Positions 35,407 through 48,422 of a stretch of 64,000 bases of DNA are shown here, in pieces. The position numbers and the translations under genes are program-made. The notes beneath the pieces were generated by a model. It was given only the letters and a program-made list of their open reading frames with translations. It was not told the origin of the DNA and made no database searches. Source of the DNA: Anastatus disparis (taxonomy: Eukaryota; Arthropoda; Insecta; Hymenoptera; Eupelmidae); the NCBI GenBank assembly GCA_017163975.1, contig JAFFSR010000364.1, positions 62,001-126,000 on the forward strand, read 5' to 3'. Numbering within the stretch: the first letter of the stretch is position 1; each line of letters opens with the position of its first letter.

Positions 35407-37217
35407 TAGTATATGAAATGTGTTTCTGTTGTCGCGAAAGTTCACGCATGTTATGAATTTTTACCGGACAGCCATGTTGATACTGACTGTAACATTACAG
35501 TACTAAGCACTGGGAAAATACCACGATAATAGTAGGACCTACGTTCAGTGATGTGAAGTTATATACAAGTGTAACTTCACATCGTTGAAACATGTAATTA
35601 TGTACAGGAAAGTCGTAAAATTGCTAGAAAATTTTTTACTGTGAAGTCGTGAGCGGTATCGCACTTTCTATTTTTTACATCATGAATACATCCTTAATCA
35701 TAAAAAAAAATATGCAATGGTAACTGAATTTGTTATTTAAACGCAACTATACAAATATATTTTTCTTTTTCTATGAATAATTTCAAATTATTTTCGCTTA
35801 TTCCATCACCTATTCTATTGTTTTTCCTCTCCGTGTGACCGTGGGAGCCATAAATCTGTGGAATGAAGAGTAAATGCACGCGTATATCATTCTTAGAACA
35901 CTGGAGGCAACATTTAATATACTAAGAGCGGAGTCAATTCGAAAGCAGGATGCTATATCAGATGATACATGCTTTCTCTTTTGCTCCACACGCGGCATAA
36001 ACTTAAAGTAGTACTGTCGTAAATCGATTGACGGGACAAATTTTGATAAAATTGAAATAATAGGTCAATATCGACCCAAGAATTACTCAAGTAAATTTTT
36101 GTGGACCTTTGGTGCCTATAAAAAGTCATTGTTTTCAATTTTCAGCGATTGACACGTAGCTTTATAGGCAAAAACATTTTTTATACGTTGAATTACGTAT
36201 TTTACAAAAATTACAAGCATAATATTGATAAAAATTTAGTAAAATTTTGCATCTTTTAAAACATTGATTGGGTGTCTGTAAGAATAATTATGAGCAATCA
36301 AATAAATAAAATTTGAAAGGCTATTGGGATCTGACATAGACCAGACGCTCTCTGGTGGATCAAATCTGAACGAATAGTAGCATACAAGCAGAAAGCGTTC
36401 GTTGATGCGACTTGTATGTTCTTGTATGTCTTGCGTGAAAAGGTTATTATATCACCGATATTTTTGTTATTTTTAACGTATTTTATTATATGTCCTGCTC
36501 TGAAAACTTGTTCATCTTTTATAAAATAACGTTTGGTAGGATTAGTATCTGCCCAATAGTACAGAAATATTCATAATTAACAAAAACAGGTACTTGCTCC
36601 ATATATGACAATGTAAATTGTATACTATGGTACGCCATCTTAGCTTAGACCACGCCCCCATGTCAGATCCCAATTGTAAATATGTCAACGCCGTAGAGTA
36701 TAGGTTGAAGCGCGTAAAATTAAAAGTATAATGCGCTTGAGCCAATGTGACTAAGTTTCAAGAAAAACGTGCGAAAAATTAAATTAAATACATCAGAAAA
36801 TATTTTTAATGTTTTTATTTTTCAATATATATGAATTAAGATGATATAGTTAGGTATAATATATAAGTATATCTTGAATTTTGTTTCTTGCATAAATTTG
36901 GTTTTATTTAATGCATACACGAATTCATATGTATAATCATTCACCGCTCAAAAAACATTGTAAATACTGCAGTGATTGAAAAGAAAAAATTATCAAGTGA
37001 TTATTCTTTATTTACATATTTTCAAACTTATGTTTTTCTATGACGCTCACATATATGTAAAAAAATCATTTGTTCCTTTTAATTTAGTATGAATATATTT
37101 ATATTTATTTATTTATATTAAATAAAGAGAAAAATCTTATTCATTCAAATATATTTCTAATTTTTCTAAATCATAAATGAATTTGTCCAAATTTTTAATA
37201 AGTTATAACTATTTCAG
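35407..37217. other. Spacer or intron upstream of the POLE4-like exon
   Basis: AT-rich. I looked for an upstream exon encoding the first histone-fold helix (ending before the E at 37218) and did not find one. The short minus-strand ORFs at 35810-36745 do not resemble anything known to me. Confidence 0.4.
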
Positions 37218-37355
37218 GAATTTTTTATTGACTCATTTGTCAAAGAAGCTTATAAATATACATTCCAGTCAAAGAAGAAAACAGTTCAGAAACATGATGT
37301 TCAAAGTGCCATAGACAATACTGATACTTTCCTGTTTTTGGATGGAATTAACTAA
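37218..37355 (+). CDS. Terminal exon of a POLE4-like histone-fold protein
   Basis: A splice acceptor (AACTATTTCAG) ends at 37217. The exon then reads 45 residues to a TAA at 37353-37355: EFFIDSFVKEAYKYT, then SKKKTVQKHDVQSAID, then TFLFLDGIN. This matches the second half of the histone fold of DNA polymerase epsilon subunit 4 (CHRAC/NF-YC-like group), where KEAY-YT-Q-KKKTVQ-DV-AI is diagnostic. The family member pairs with POLE3/Chrac-14 and binds DNA in the replisome or in chromatin remodelling complexes. A polyadenylation signal follows about 40 bp after the stop. The first half of the fold is not found within the preceding 9 kb, so either the intron is long and filled with repeats or this is an orphan exon. 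The phase is 0. Recognition rests on family memory, not a search. Confidence 0.75.
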   Translation, partial: EFFIDSFVKEAYKYTFQSKKKTVQKHDVQSAIDNTDTFLFLDGIN

Positions 37356-37394
37356 GCTTCGAAAATTTCAACAAAATCTGTATTTATATCTTAA

Positions 37395-37400
37395 AATAAA
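37395..37400 (+). promoter_or_regulatory. AATAAA polyadenylation signal
   Basis: AATAAA stands 39 bp after the stop codon of the POLE4-like exon, a usual place for a 3' end signal. AT-rich DNA makes chance occurrence possible. Confidence 0.5.
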
Positions 37401-38341
37401 CAATTTAATATAAAACAAACTGCTTATTAAATTAAAATTTTTGTAACAGTATATTCAAAAGATCTTTCTACTAACTTATTGCAAACATTAACATTAAAAA
37501 ATTAATTTAATTATTAAATAATTGAAAAGCAATTAATGAATAAGTAGATTTGAATTCTTTATATAATTTATTAGATTATTATGAACATTGTTTTGTTTTA
37601 AAACAGAGCAACAGAAATCAAATCAGTCTTATTTTATATCGGTCAAGTAAATTAATCCAATTTATAGACATGTCAAATTTTATGACTTCAATTAACTTAA
37701 GTGTTCCAAATATTAAGAGTGATGACAAAGTACTAATAATTTAAACACTCTCAAAAGTACAATATTCACAGTGTTACTGCAACACATGTTTATAAATAAG
37801 AAACAATTAGTAATTGCAAATTATGAACAAAAGTTTTCATTTTTGATTGATTGTATTTCAAATAATATAATTATTGTTAAATAATCAATATAACGATTAT
37901 TTTTAATCAATTTGAATTTATAATAAAATATTTTGCTGATTTGCTTTTAGACACAAGCTTGAAAAACATTTTTTTCCTTTGATTAAGTCAAAAACTAAAA
38001 TTGTTAGATAAACTTTAAATTCTTAAGTGTTTAGAATTATTAATAAGAATACATTTCTTTTAAATAATTTTTGAGATTCCATCGCATTATTGCAGTATCA
38101 TTGTATATTGTTCAACTTGTTGGAGAAAATAATTAAACCCATAAGTACTTAAACAATAGAAGTATTTCAGATTTTTTATACATATTTTTAAATTCTTCGT
38201 CTAAATCAAGAAAAATAAAAATAATTTACAAAATTTTAATTATTTTAATATATTAATTTCGTAAATTTACTAAAAGAAATAGAATTAAGCACATGCATAA
38301 GTTGATACATCTGTATTCTTTTGAAATAGTTTTTATCACTT
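37401..38341. other. Intergenic spacer between converging genes
   Basis: AT-rich. The ORF at 37550 resembles nothing known to me. It presumably holds the 3' untranslated ends of the two convergent genes. Confidence 0.4.
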
Positions 38342-38821
38342 TTACTTCTTACGTTTCATTTTGCGTCTTCGATTGTCCCCTTTCATATTATTCAAATCTG
38401 GGGCTGCATTCGATGTACCAGTTTTGCTGTGATTGTATAAATTATTCAAAAAATCTTCAAATTCTGCTTTATTACTGAAACAAAAATTAATAATAATATA
38501 AGCTTATATCATTGTCATTTTACATGAATTAAATTATAAAAAAATTAAAGAATTTTTTAATAACATATTTTTTTTACAAAAAAATTTTTAATACCTAAAA
38601 TTTGAATCTGATTGTTGTTTCTGATTATTATTTATACTGTGAGATGGTGGACGTTGACCTAAAACAATCCTATACTGCACAGTATGAGTGTTTGCTTTGA
38701 GATGTTTTAAGTTATTAGCTTGACAAGCAGCCCAATCTGTTACATCATATACAGCGCCTTCCATACATGCATAATAATGCCAAAGAAAACCCATAATACG
38801 AGATTCTGCCCAAATATCACC
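38342..38821 (-). CDS. Last two exons of a DNAJC14/Jiv-like cochaperone
   Basis: The penultimate exon is 38821-38595, after the acceptor TTTATTTTAAG and ending at donor TTTTAG|GTATT. The intron is 38594-38475 (120 bp, ending TTGTTTCAG). The last exon is 38474-38342 with TAA at 38344-38342. The join makes a Ser codon (AG|T) and keeps frame. The protein reads GDIWAESRIMGF, YYACMEGAVYDVTDWAACQ, then THTVQYRIVLGQR; the last exon gives EFEDFLNNLY and a basic end RRRKMKRKK. This is the C-terminal Jiv90 region of DNAJC14 (Drosophila CG14650-like), including the DLQDFL-like helix and lysine/arginine tail. Family members are ER-membrane J-domain cochaperones. The J domain, membrane segments and Cys-rich part must lie upstream (higher coordinates), but I could not find them here. 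Confidence 0.85.
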
Positions 38822-39637
38822 CTTAAAATAAATTATTAAGATACAATCAAATATTTTTATTAAATTTATAATATGCAATCGATACATTTTTATAATAAAC
38901 TCATGTAAACTAATGCAAAATGTATATTTTATAAACTAACATCTGAAATTATAAAATTGATAATAAAAATTGTGAAAAGTTGATTGTGTTGGATAAAGTG
39001 ACCTACTGAAAATCATTTATCCGACAAATTTAATTGTTATTATGAAAAAACTATAAGCTCTACGGATTTCACTTCTACAAGCTTATTGTGCACATTAAGA
39101 GCTACTTTTTTAGAAGACTCATTTTTAAGTTGTTACATTAAATTAATTATAAACTTTTGAAAATTTAATCCTTTTTTGTAATTTTTTACACTTATTTTGA
39201 GAATATAAGATGCGATCAGGATGATTCAAGGTTAATTTTAAAAGTTCTGAAAATACCTACATTTTATCTCGTTGGACCATTAAAATAGCTTCTATGGATC
39301 CAGAAATATTCGCGATTCAAGAGAAAAATGAGCAATTCTCAATACTTAAAAGGAAATCTAACTGTCACTATTCTCTACGGTAGAGTATGTGTGATTTTTA
39401 GAATACAGTCAGTCCACGCTTTAAAAAGCGAACTAGTAGTCTCTAGAGACGACGCATTACTCTCTGAACGTAAACTTGCTATCCTTTTAATAGAAAGAAG
39501 CCCCGCAGAGAGCACTCATTAGTCTCTAGAAAACACTGCTTTTTCGTTCGTACAATGAATGTTCGCTAGCGACACCAACGCCACTCGTCGCCGTAGAGTA
39601 CAATCACTATTCTAACCCCTTTTCAGTGAATGTTTAA
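38822..39637. other. Probable intron or upstream DNA of the Jiv-like gene
   Basis: The exon at 38821 begins at an acceptor, so DNA above it is intronic. No matching upstream exon (Cys-rich, ending before GGT at phase 0) was recognised. 39360-39600 holds several TAGTCTCTAGA-like words. The ORF at 39328 is unsupported. Confidence 0.45.
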
Positions 39638-40882
39638 GGGGATGTAAAACAAACACTACACCTGTACTCATGAATTTAGCCAATCTTTTCATTATATTGC
39701 AAAACTTAAGGAAAAGAAATGCTTTAGCTTGTAGTATTTACCATAAAAATTATTCAGTTGAATTTTTAAATACATTCTTTCATTAGTTTTATAGCACTGC
39801 AGGACCTAAATCCGCACTTAGGTAACGCTTTTCTGTTACCTAGGTGGCACTTTTTTACATGGTATAATAATGAATTTACTTAGGTAACGTTCGTATATAA
39901 TAAGAAATAATTTTATATGTAAATTATTTTTTAAAGTATTTTCATAAATAACAATAAGCTGTAGTATATTAGAACTCTTTTACATTAACATTCTTCAAAT
40001 TAAATAACAATTATGAGCAAGTAAGATACGAGCAAAACGAAAATTGATAGTAGCGTAACATGTAAAGCGAAGAGGTATAGTCATTTCGGCGTTGTATTAT
40101 AAAATGCTACGGGGAACCCCCTATTAATACGCACGATTGCTATTGCTATACTAAACATGTTACCTCCTCACCACTCCTACGACGCTAATTGATACGTGAA
40201 ACAAAATTTAAATTTATGACTTCATAGAAGATGAATTCAACAAACAATTTCACATAATATCAATTATATTGATAAAAATGAATTATTATTACACATTTTG
40301 AGTATATTTTTGAAATCATATTCTTTTTTTTCTTTTTCGATATATTATTCATGAAGTGTTTAGTTTTAGTTTATTTATAGTTTTCTTTTCTTTTTTTCGA
40401 TTTATCATTCATAGGATGCATAGTATTTGGTTTTTTATAGTTTTCGCTTTTAATTTTTGAATTATAATTCGTGGAGTGCATAGTTTTTGTTTATTACTGA
40501 TTTTGAAGAGTACAGATTTAATTTGGCGGATTTATGTCCCACGTGCTACAAAATAATATACAATACTCGTGACCTTAGTGGAATTTTATTACACGGCCGG
40601 AGTTATCGCCCGAGCGCAGCGAGATAAGTGCCACTTAGGTCACTTGTATCGTAATGTACTATTTCAGAATTTTGGGTTCCAATATCATATATTAAAATTT
40701 TCAGATTTTGTACAAGAAATCGAAAATTTTGAAAACCTAATGAATGAATTCATTTGAAAATTTAACTGAATAATCTTGGTTGTACATACTTGCAAATGCA
40801 TTTATTTTCTTAAAATTTTGCAATAAAATAAAAAGATAGTCAATATTTATGAGTACAGATGTAGTATCCATTTTACATCTCC
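39638..40882. mobile_element. TTAA element, GGGGATGTAAAAC tip
   Basis: Left: TTAA at 39634-39637 plus GGGGATGTAAAACAAACAC; right: ATTTTACATCTCC plus TTAA at 40883-40886. The arms share CTGTACTCATGAAT and TTTTGCAAT words for about 90 bp. The interior holds CTTAGGT-rich sequence and a CCCGAGCGCAGCGAG word. The 49611-50636 element has the same tip. No transposase found; the ORF at 40569 is unsupported. Confidence 0.75.
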
Positions 40883-40886
40883 TTAA

Positions 40887-41267
40887 GAGGAGGTCACGTA
40901 TCTCTGTCCTTTTCTAATTAAAGAATTGAGTTTTTTACAGAAACTAATAACTTTAGCAAAAAATGAAGAGAAAGTCGCATCTCGTAATAAAAAAAGCAAT
41001 ATTTTCTTTGATAAAAAAGAATTAATTTTATTGCTTCGTTTTCAAGAAAACCTTGAAAAACTTAAATCATAGAGGTTAGGGTGGACAATTTGGTTTTTCA
41101 AGGTTTTCTTGAGAACTAAGCAATAAAATTAATTCTTTATTATCAAAGAAAATATTGCTTTTTTTGATACACGATGCGGCTTTCTCTTCATTTTTTGATA
41201 AATTTATTAGTTTTTGTAAAAAAATCATTTCTTTGATTAGAAAAGGACAGAGATACGTGACCTCCTC
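40887..41267. mobile_element. TTAA MITE, uninterrupted copy of the 17823 family
   Basis: A 381-bp palindrome with tips GAGGAGGTCACGTATCTC and GAGATACGTGACCTCCTC. TTAA at 40883-40886 is shared with the preceding element; the right TTAA is 41268-41271. Its centre (AAAACTTAAATCATAGAGG) is the empty site for the nested insertion at 18002-18381. Confidence 0.9.
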
Positions 41268-41271
41268 TTAA

Positions 41272-42444
41272 ACAAGAACAGAAACCATTTGGTGGGTCAT
41301 TTTAAATACTTCACTTCCAGAGACTTACTTTAAATAATGGTACAGTTATTTAGTTGGTTTGTTGATAAATTTTTTTTAACTTAATTAATTAGCCTAATAA
41401 AGACTTTTAAAATTTTAAAGGATTTTCTAAAAATTTTAATTTTGATCAGTTTTTTTTTTTATTAGTGAATTTTTATGGTAGCATGAGCAGGTTACGCTTA
41501 AAGATATGGTATCATCTGAAACTAATACAAATAAAAGTAGAATTTCAAAGCTTTACAATGGTGTAATGAACAAGTGGGGTTAACTATCAAATAAATGAGT
41601 AAAATGAAATTGAAAATTAGTAACTTTGACAAGTAACCTTATGGAATTAAATGAAAAGTTATTCATGATTATCAAATAAAAATTTGAATACGTATAAAAT
41701 GGTGATCAATAATTAGCTTTTTTTGTTAAGATTAAAATGAGCTATTTTTTAAATTAAGTTGACCACTGAAAAAAGATTTATTTATGATTAACTATAAATA
41801 ATTTCATTCTTTTGTATACTGTCAACATAGCACGGTTAGGGTTAAATCGAATGCGAGAAGAACCTACGGATAGCATATAGAATCATACAGAATATTCGAT
41901 TTTTAACAACGTGAACAAAACAATGTTGACAGATGGAGGGTAAGAAATAAAATAAGTTGCATTCTACATTATCTACGATCTTAGCTCGCTCATGCCACCT
42001 TAAGATAATTTTAATTTACCAATTTATTAATTTTGATAGATTTATGATAATAATTTGAAATTATATATGCAAATGGATGAATAGTTATTTTAAATTATGA
42101 AATGAATAGATTTCTCATATTTTAAATAACTTTTTAACAAAACATTTTTTATATCTTTTTCACACAGAATTTTTTCTTTAAGTCTAATAAAAGCTTAAAC
42201 AATTGAAGATCACAAAAAAATTTCATTATCCAATTTTTGAAGTTTCTTCAAAGATAAATTTTTTATATGGCGCAACGTTTGGGTCAACATTAAAAGTCGG
42301 ACAGCAAAATTTTTTTTGATATCCACAATCTTCAATTTTTAGATATAAAAAAATTAATTATTTATTTTAAATTAATAAAAAATTTATTTATTTGATAATT
42401 AGAAAATAAGTGTTCACAAATTTAAACATCCATCTATATTCATA
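41272..42444. other. Spacer with a weak inverted repeat
   Basis: GGTAGCATGAGCAGGTTACG near 41474 and its imperfect complement near 41980 could be the tips of a decayed ~520-bp element. Nothing else recognised. Confidence 0.3.
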
Positions 42445-43808
<1,364 letters not shown>

Positions 43809-43830
43809 TATTATTATAAATCTAAGTTAA

Positions 43831-44067
43831 GAGTCGACCGTATACCTTTGTCCTTGTCTAATCTAAAAAACAGTTGAACTTGATTTCATTTTTTCCGTTT
43901 CGGACTATACTCGGAAAATAATGAAAATTTTATATTTTTTCATAGAATAGAATCCTTTGCTCATTTTTTGCTCTACAGCGCTCAGCCCCTACATTTGTAT
44001 AAAAATATTTAATTCATTAATTATAACGAAAATTTAGATTAGACGAAAACCGCTATACGGCCGACTC
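43831..44067. mobile_element. Short TTAA MITE, GAG-tip clan
   Basis: 237 bp between TTAA at 43827-43830 and 44068-44071, with tips GAGTCGACCGTATAC and ATACGGCCGACTC. It shares CTTGTCTAATCT and TTTTTCATAGAA blocks with 10947-11334 and looks like an internally deleted relative. Confidence 0.85.
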
Positions 44068-44109
44068 TTAAGTCCAGTCACCATACGTAAAATCCATTGA
44101 TTTCCTGTA

Positions 44110-46290
44110 AAAATTAAATACAGATATTTGAACGTAAAAAGTCATGGCCGATGGTTAGTTGATGATAAATACATAAAAAGGTATAGTTAGATCTGCCCTG
44201 TTTTTTATAAACAGTAACAGTTTTTATAAAAAGTTGGAAAATTCAGTTTATTCGACGCAGAATCTTCTATAGACGATTTAGAGAAAAATGTTATAAATGA
44301 AGGTTATAAGCATTAAAAAGATCTAAAATTTCATTATTGGATACGTGAAAATTGGTAGACAACTTTCCCAGATAATCGCGAAAAACCTTCTATGCATTGT
44401 TATAAAAATGTTAATAGCTTTAATAATAATTGCTGTAAGTGATTTATAATATTTTGTTGATCAGCCTATTATGGTTCTTTATAAGCATTAAAAATTTCAG
44501 CCAGATCAGTTTGATGGTTTATGAATAATTCCATTTGTTTATCCCAAAGAGCATTTTTTTAAACAATCATAAGACGTCAGGTGATGAATATAGAGACATT
44601 TAACAAAAAGGAATGGATTCTTAATGGTTTAAACTATAAGACAAGTCAAAAAAATAATTTAAAAAAAAAATTATTGATAAATAGTTTATTTACGAGTACA
44701 CTTTTTTTGCCTATAAAGAAATGCAATATTTTTTCTGTTTATTATGATAAAGGTTTCTAATTAGGCGCGTTAGATAGTTAGTTCAAAAACGTAAATAAAA
44801 AAAAAAATTTTCCACGATCAATACAAGTTAAGATAACTTTTTTTTTTAAATTCGTATCTCTTATTTATAAACATTAAGAGTTGAAATTTTCATAGAATTT
44901 TAATAAAAATTTATATTTTTTAGAATACAATTTATAGTTATACAATTTGTGCAATAAATATGATGTTCTAAACCTTTAAAGTAAGTGGTAGAGCAGCTTC
45001 AGCTTCGTTTTTAGCGCGGTGAGTTTTTTGTCATCGGCACCTTAGGCCGGAACCACGCAAAAAATACAATACTCGGCTTCTGAACAACGTAGAACCTTCT
45101 TTTTATTTTGGTCTAGGTTAACTCGACGAAATATTAACAATTGGTTTATTTTTAGTGCCCTGGAAAATTGGGAAATACCCGAAAATCTTCACTTATTTTA
45201 CCATACTTTAATTTTCAACATTAACGCTTACATTTACTTTTTAATTAAATTAATTACATTGCCTTTATGGTTTCAAATAATTTCTTTTTAATAATTTAAA
45301 AATTTATCAATTAATAAAACAGTCCTTTCTTTGTAACAAATATAACGTTTTCAAATTAAACATAAAACCGATTTTTCCCTGTATGTTATATTTACAAAAT
45401 AAGTGAAGTTTTTCCGGTGATTTCCAATTTTTTAGGGCACTGAGCTAATTGTTATTATTTCGTCGAGTTACCCTAGATTTGAAAAAAGGAGATTCTACGT
45501 TGTCTAGAAGCCGAGATATTGTTTTTTTTGGGTGGTCCCGGCTTGAGATGACGATGTAAAAAAACTTGCCGCGCGGAAAATGAAGCTGAAGCTGCTCTCA
45601 CCAGGGTCATTTGCAGATGTACTGCTTACTTTAAAGGTTTAGAATATCATATTCATTGCATAAATTGTCAAACTCTTAATGTTTATAAATAAGAGAGATA
45701 TAAATTTAAAAAAAAAAGTTATCTTGACTCGTATTGATCGTAGAAATTTTTTTTTTTATTTGCGTTTTTGAACTAACTATCCAACGCGCCTAATTAGAAA
45801 CCTTTATCATAATAAACAGAAAAAATATTCCATTTCTTTATAGGCAAAAAAAGTGTACTCATAAATAAATTATTTATCAATAATTTTTTTTTTAGATTAT
45901 TTTCTCGACTTTTCTTATGGTTTAAACCATTAAGAAACCATTTCTTTTCGTTAAATGTCTCTATATTCATCACCTGACGTCTTATGATTGTTTAAAAAAA
46001 TGCTCTTTGGAATAAACAAATGGAATTATTCATAAACTATCAAACTGATCGGGCTGAAATTTTTAATGCTTATAAAGAACCATAATAGGCCGACCAACAA
46101 AATATTATGAATCACTTACAGCAATTATTATTAAAGCTATTAACATTTTTATAACAATGCAAAAAAGAAGGTTTTAATTTTCCAACTTTGATCGTTGTTT
46201 ATAAAGAAAAACAGGACAAATCTAGCTGTATCTTTTTATGTATTTATGATCTACTAACCCTCCTCCATGACTTCCTACTTTCAAAGGTCT
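44110..46290. mobile_element. 2.2-kb foldback with ~1-kb arms
   Basis: The two halves are inverted copies centred near 45270. Paired blocks include TCAGGTGATGAATATAGAGAC, GGCGCGTTAGATAG, AGCAGCTTCAGCTTC, and CGACGAAAT near the centre. The ends share AAATTAAATACAGA. No coding sequence and no certain target duplication. Confidence 0.7.
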
Positions 46291-47448
46291 GTATTTAATT
46301 TTTCCGACTCTCTTCCTAGGGAGACTGAATTAGTTATAAATTTTTAAATTAAAATAATCTTAAATTTTCAATATTAAATATATTTTTTTATTAAAATTTT
46401 CGAAAATCCTGTAAATTGCGTCCTTATATATTGATGAAAAATTTATGATTACTTATTTATTTTATAGTATTGCAATTTGGCGGAATTGGAAGAGTTTAAC
46501 TTTGCATGTTATAACTTCTTGCAATCAACTTTTCATTTTGAATTCTTATATTTCTCATATGCTTATCAAATCTATATCTTGATTTTCTAGAACAGCTATT
46601 GTGTTTACACACCAAACAGTTAAATGTCTGCATGTATATGTGTATACATGTGATGTCTCATCTGTTTGCGTTATAGCTTGCTTAAAATTATTTTTTATTG
46701 CATTCAGTATATAAACACAAGAAATATTAATATTTTAGTTATAACAGCAATGCAAGCTAAAAGATGTATACATAATGCTGCTTATATACTTTCGTTGTTT
46801 TGTTTAATTTTAAAACATTTTACATAAATCTTTTAGAATAACAAAGAGATTAAGATGTTACAATTATATTCTTAGTTTCTAATAATAAAGCCACAAATAA
46901 ATCAGCTTTAGTTTCTTAAAAATTAGTATTCAATTATTCAAATTTAAATAACCAGATATTATTTTTCACATATGTTTAACCTTTTATAATATTTATATAA
47001 GGTAGTTCTACAGGCACTCTATAGTCAATGTTGAGACAAGGAAAAATATATACATGTACACATCTGTAGATTTTTTAATATTCTACACTTTACAAAATTA
47101 AAATTTGATGGCACAGGTTTGAAAATCTTTTTGATGATAAATTTTGCATTTTTTAATAGAATTCTACTTGCGTGAATTCGTTTTTTTCTGATATTCGTAC
47201 ATAAAAAAAGTACTAGTTAAATATTTGTTAATATTTTTAGATTGTAGCGGATAATAAATTTTTTAAGCTATTTTATCAGTATATTTTAATTCCTTGCAAC
47301 TTTTGAACTACATGAGATTGAATAATGCAACAAAGCTTAAATTATTTAACTTTTATTTTTTTTCATTTTATTTTTCATACATTTTTAGTAAAAATCTTGA
47401 TCGTTTGATGATTCAAGTTCTCATTAACGCTTTTTTTACTATATTTTC
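46291..47448. other. AT-rich spacer
   Basis: No ORF, repeat terminus or RNA recognised. Confidence 0.4.
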
Positions 47449-47962
47449 GGGAAAACGTCTATTATTAAAATAGGCTCAATTGTAATTGAAAGTAGATTTT
47501 CTCCTTTTTTCAAATACTATTTAATGCAATTATTAACAAATTTGATATTAAAAGTTCATACTCAAAAAACAGTAAAAATCATAAAAAATGATTTTTGTAA
47601 AAATGTGGTGACTCTTGTTTTATAAATCAATAGCAAGATATAAAAATGAACAAATGAAATGTTAATTTATAGTTTTTCAAATAAATATGAGTTTACAATT
47701 AATCGCAATAAGATATGCAATTAGACCGAGTGCCAGACAAAAAAAGAGAATCACTTAACAATAACACAGTAAGCGTATGATTTTGTTATTAAAATATAGG
47801 CACAATTCTAATTTAAAGTGGATTTGCTTCCTTATTTGAAATATTATTCAATGTAGTTATTTAATTAAAAATATTGTAAGTTCATACTTGAAAAACAGTA
47901 AAAAATCATACAAAACGATTTTGGTGAAAAATATGATGACAAACCTTTTTTGACTCCTGGCA
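47449..47962. repeat. Diverged ~334-bp tandem duplication
   Basis: ATTATTAAAATAGGC, GTTCATACT-AAAAACAGTAAAAATCAT and GTAAAAATGTGGTGAC at 47459-47612 recur with changes at 47788-47941. Not coding. Confidence 0.6.
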
Positions 47963-48346
47963 CATTATGAATTTTGATTGTATTAATTTTGGCCAAGAAT
48001 TATATTTTTCTAACATTCAAAATATTATAAAGAAATATAATATATATATATTCAAAATATTATAAATAAATTTGTCTTTTTTTTGATTTTTTGATATTGT
48101 ATTATAGTTATCGAGAAGTTTTCATTAGTAAACTGCTATAGCGAAAGCCTAACTTTTCATATTTTTATACTTTTTTGTATAATGTTACCGATATTTCAAA
48201 TAAATACACTCATTCAAGTATAAATTATTACTTTGAATGCATGTTTAAATTAATTTAGTTTATTTAGTCATTTGAAATAGTTAAAAAATAATTTTTATAG
48301 GAAATAATATGCTGGCAACACGAATATTAAAAAATTATTATATTGC

Positions 48347-48422
48347 ACATATCTGTGGTCAAAAGGCAAAACAACATAAGTCCTTTGTATAAGCATATTT
48401 TGTCTTTTGACCACAGATATAT
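48347..48422. repeat. Short hairpin of ~76 nt
   Basis: ATATCTGTGGTCAAAAG pairs with CTTTTGACCACAGATAT, with a further AAAACA/TGTTTT-like extension and a loop of about 25 nt. It could be a tiny foldback or a small-RNA precursor. The minus-strand ORF across it is unsupported. Confidence 0.55.

Noticed and set aside
35810..36745. Short minus-strand ORFs as upstream exons of a gene
   Set aside because: No splice-consistent joins to the POLE4-like or Jiv-like exons and no similarity recognised.
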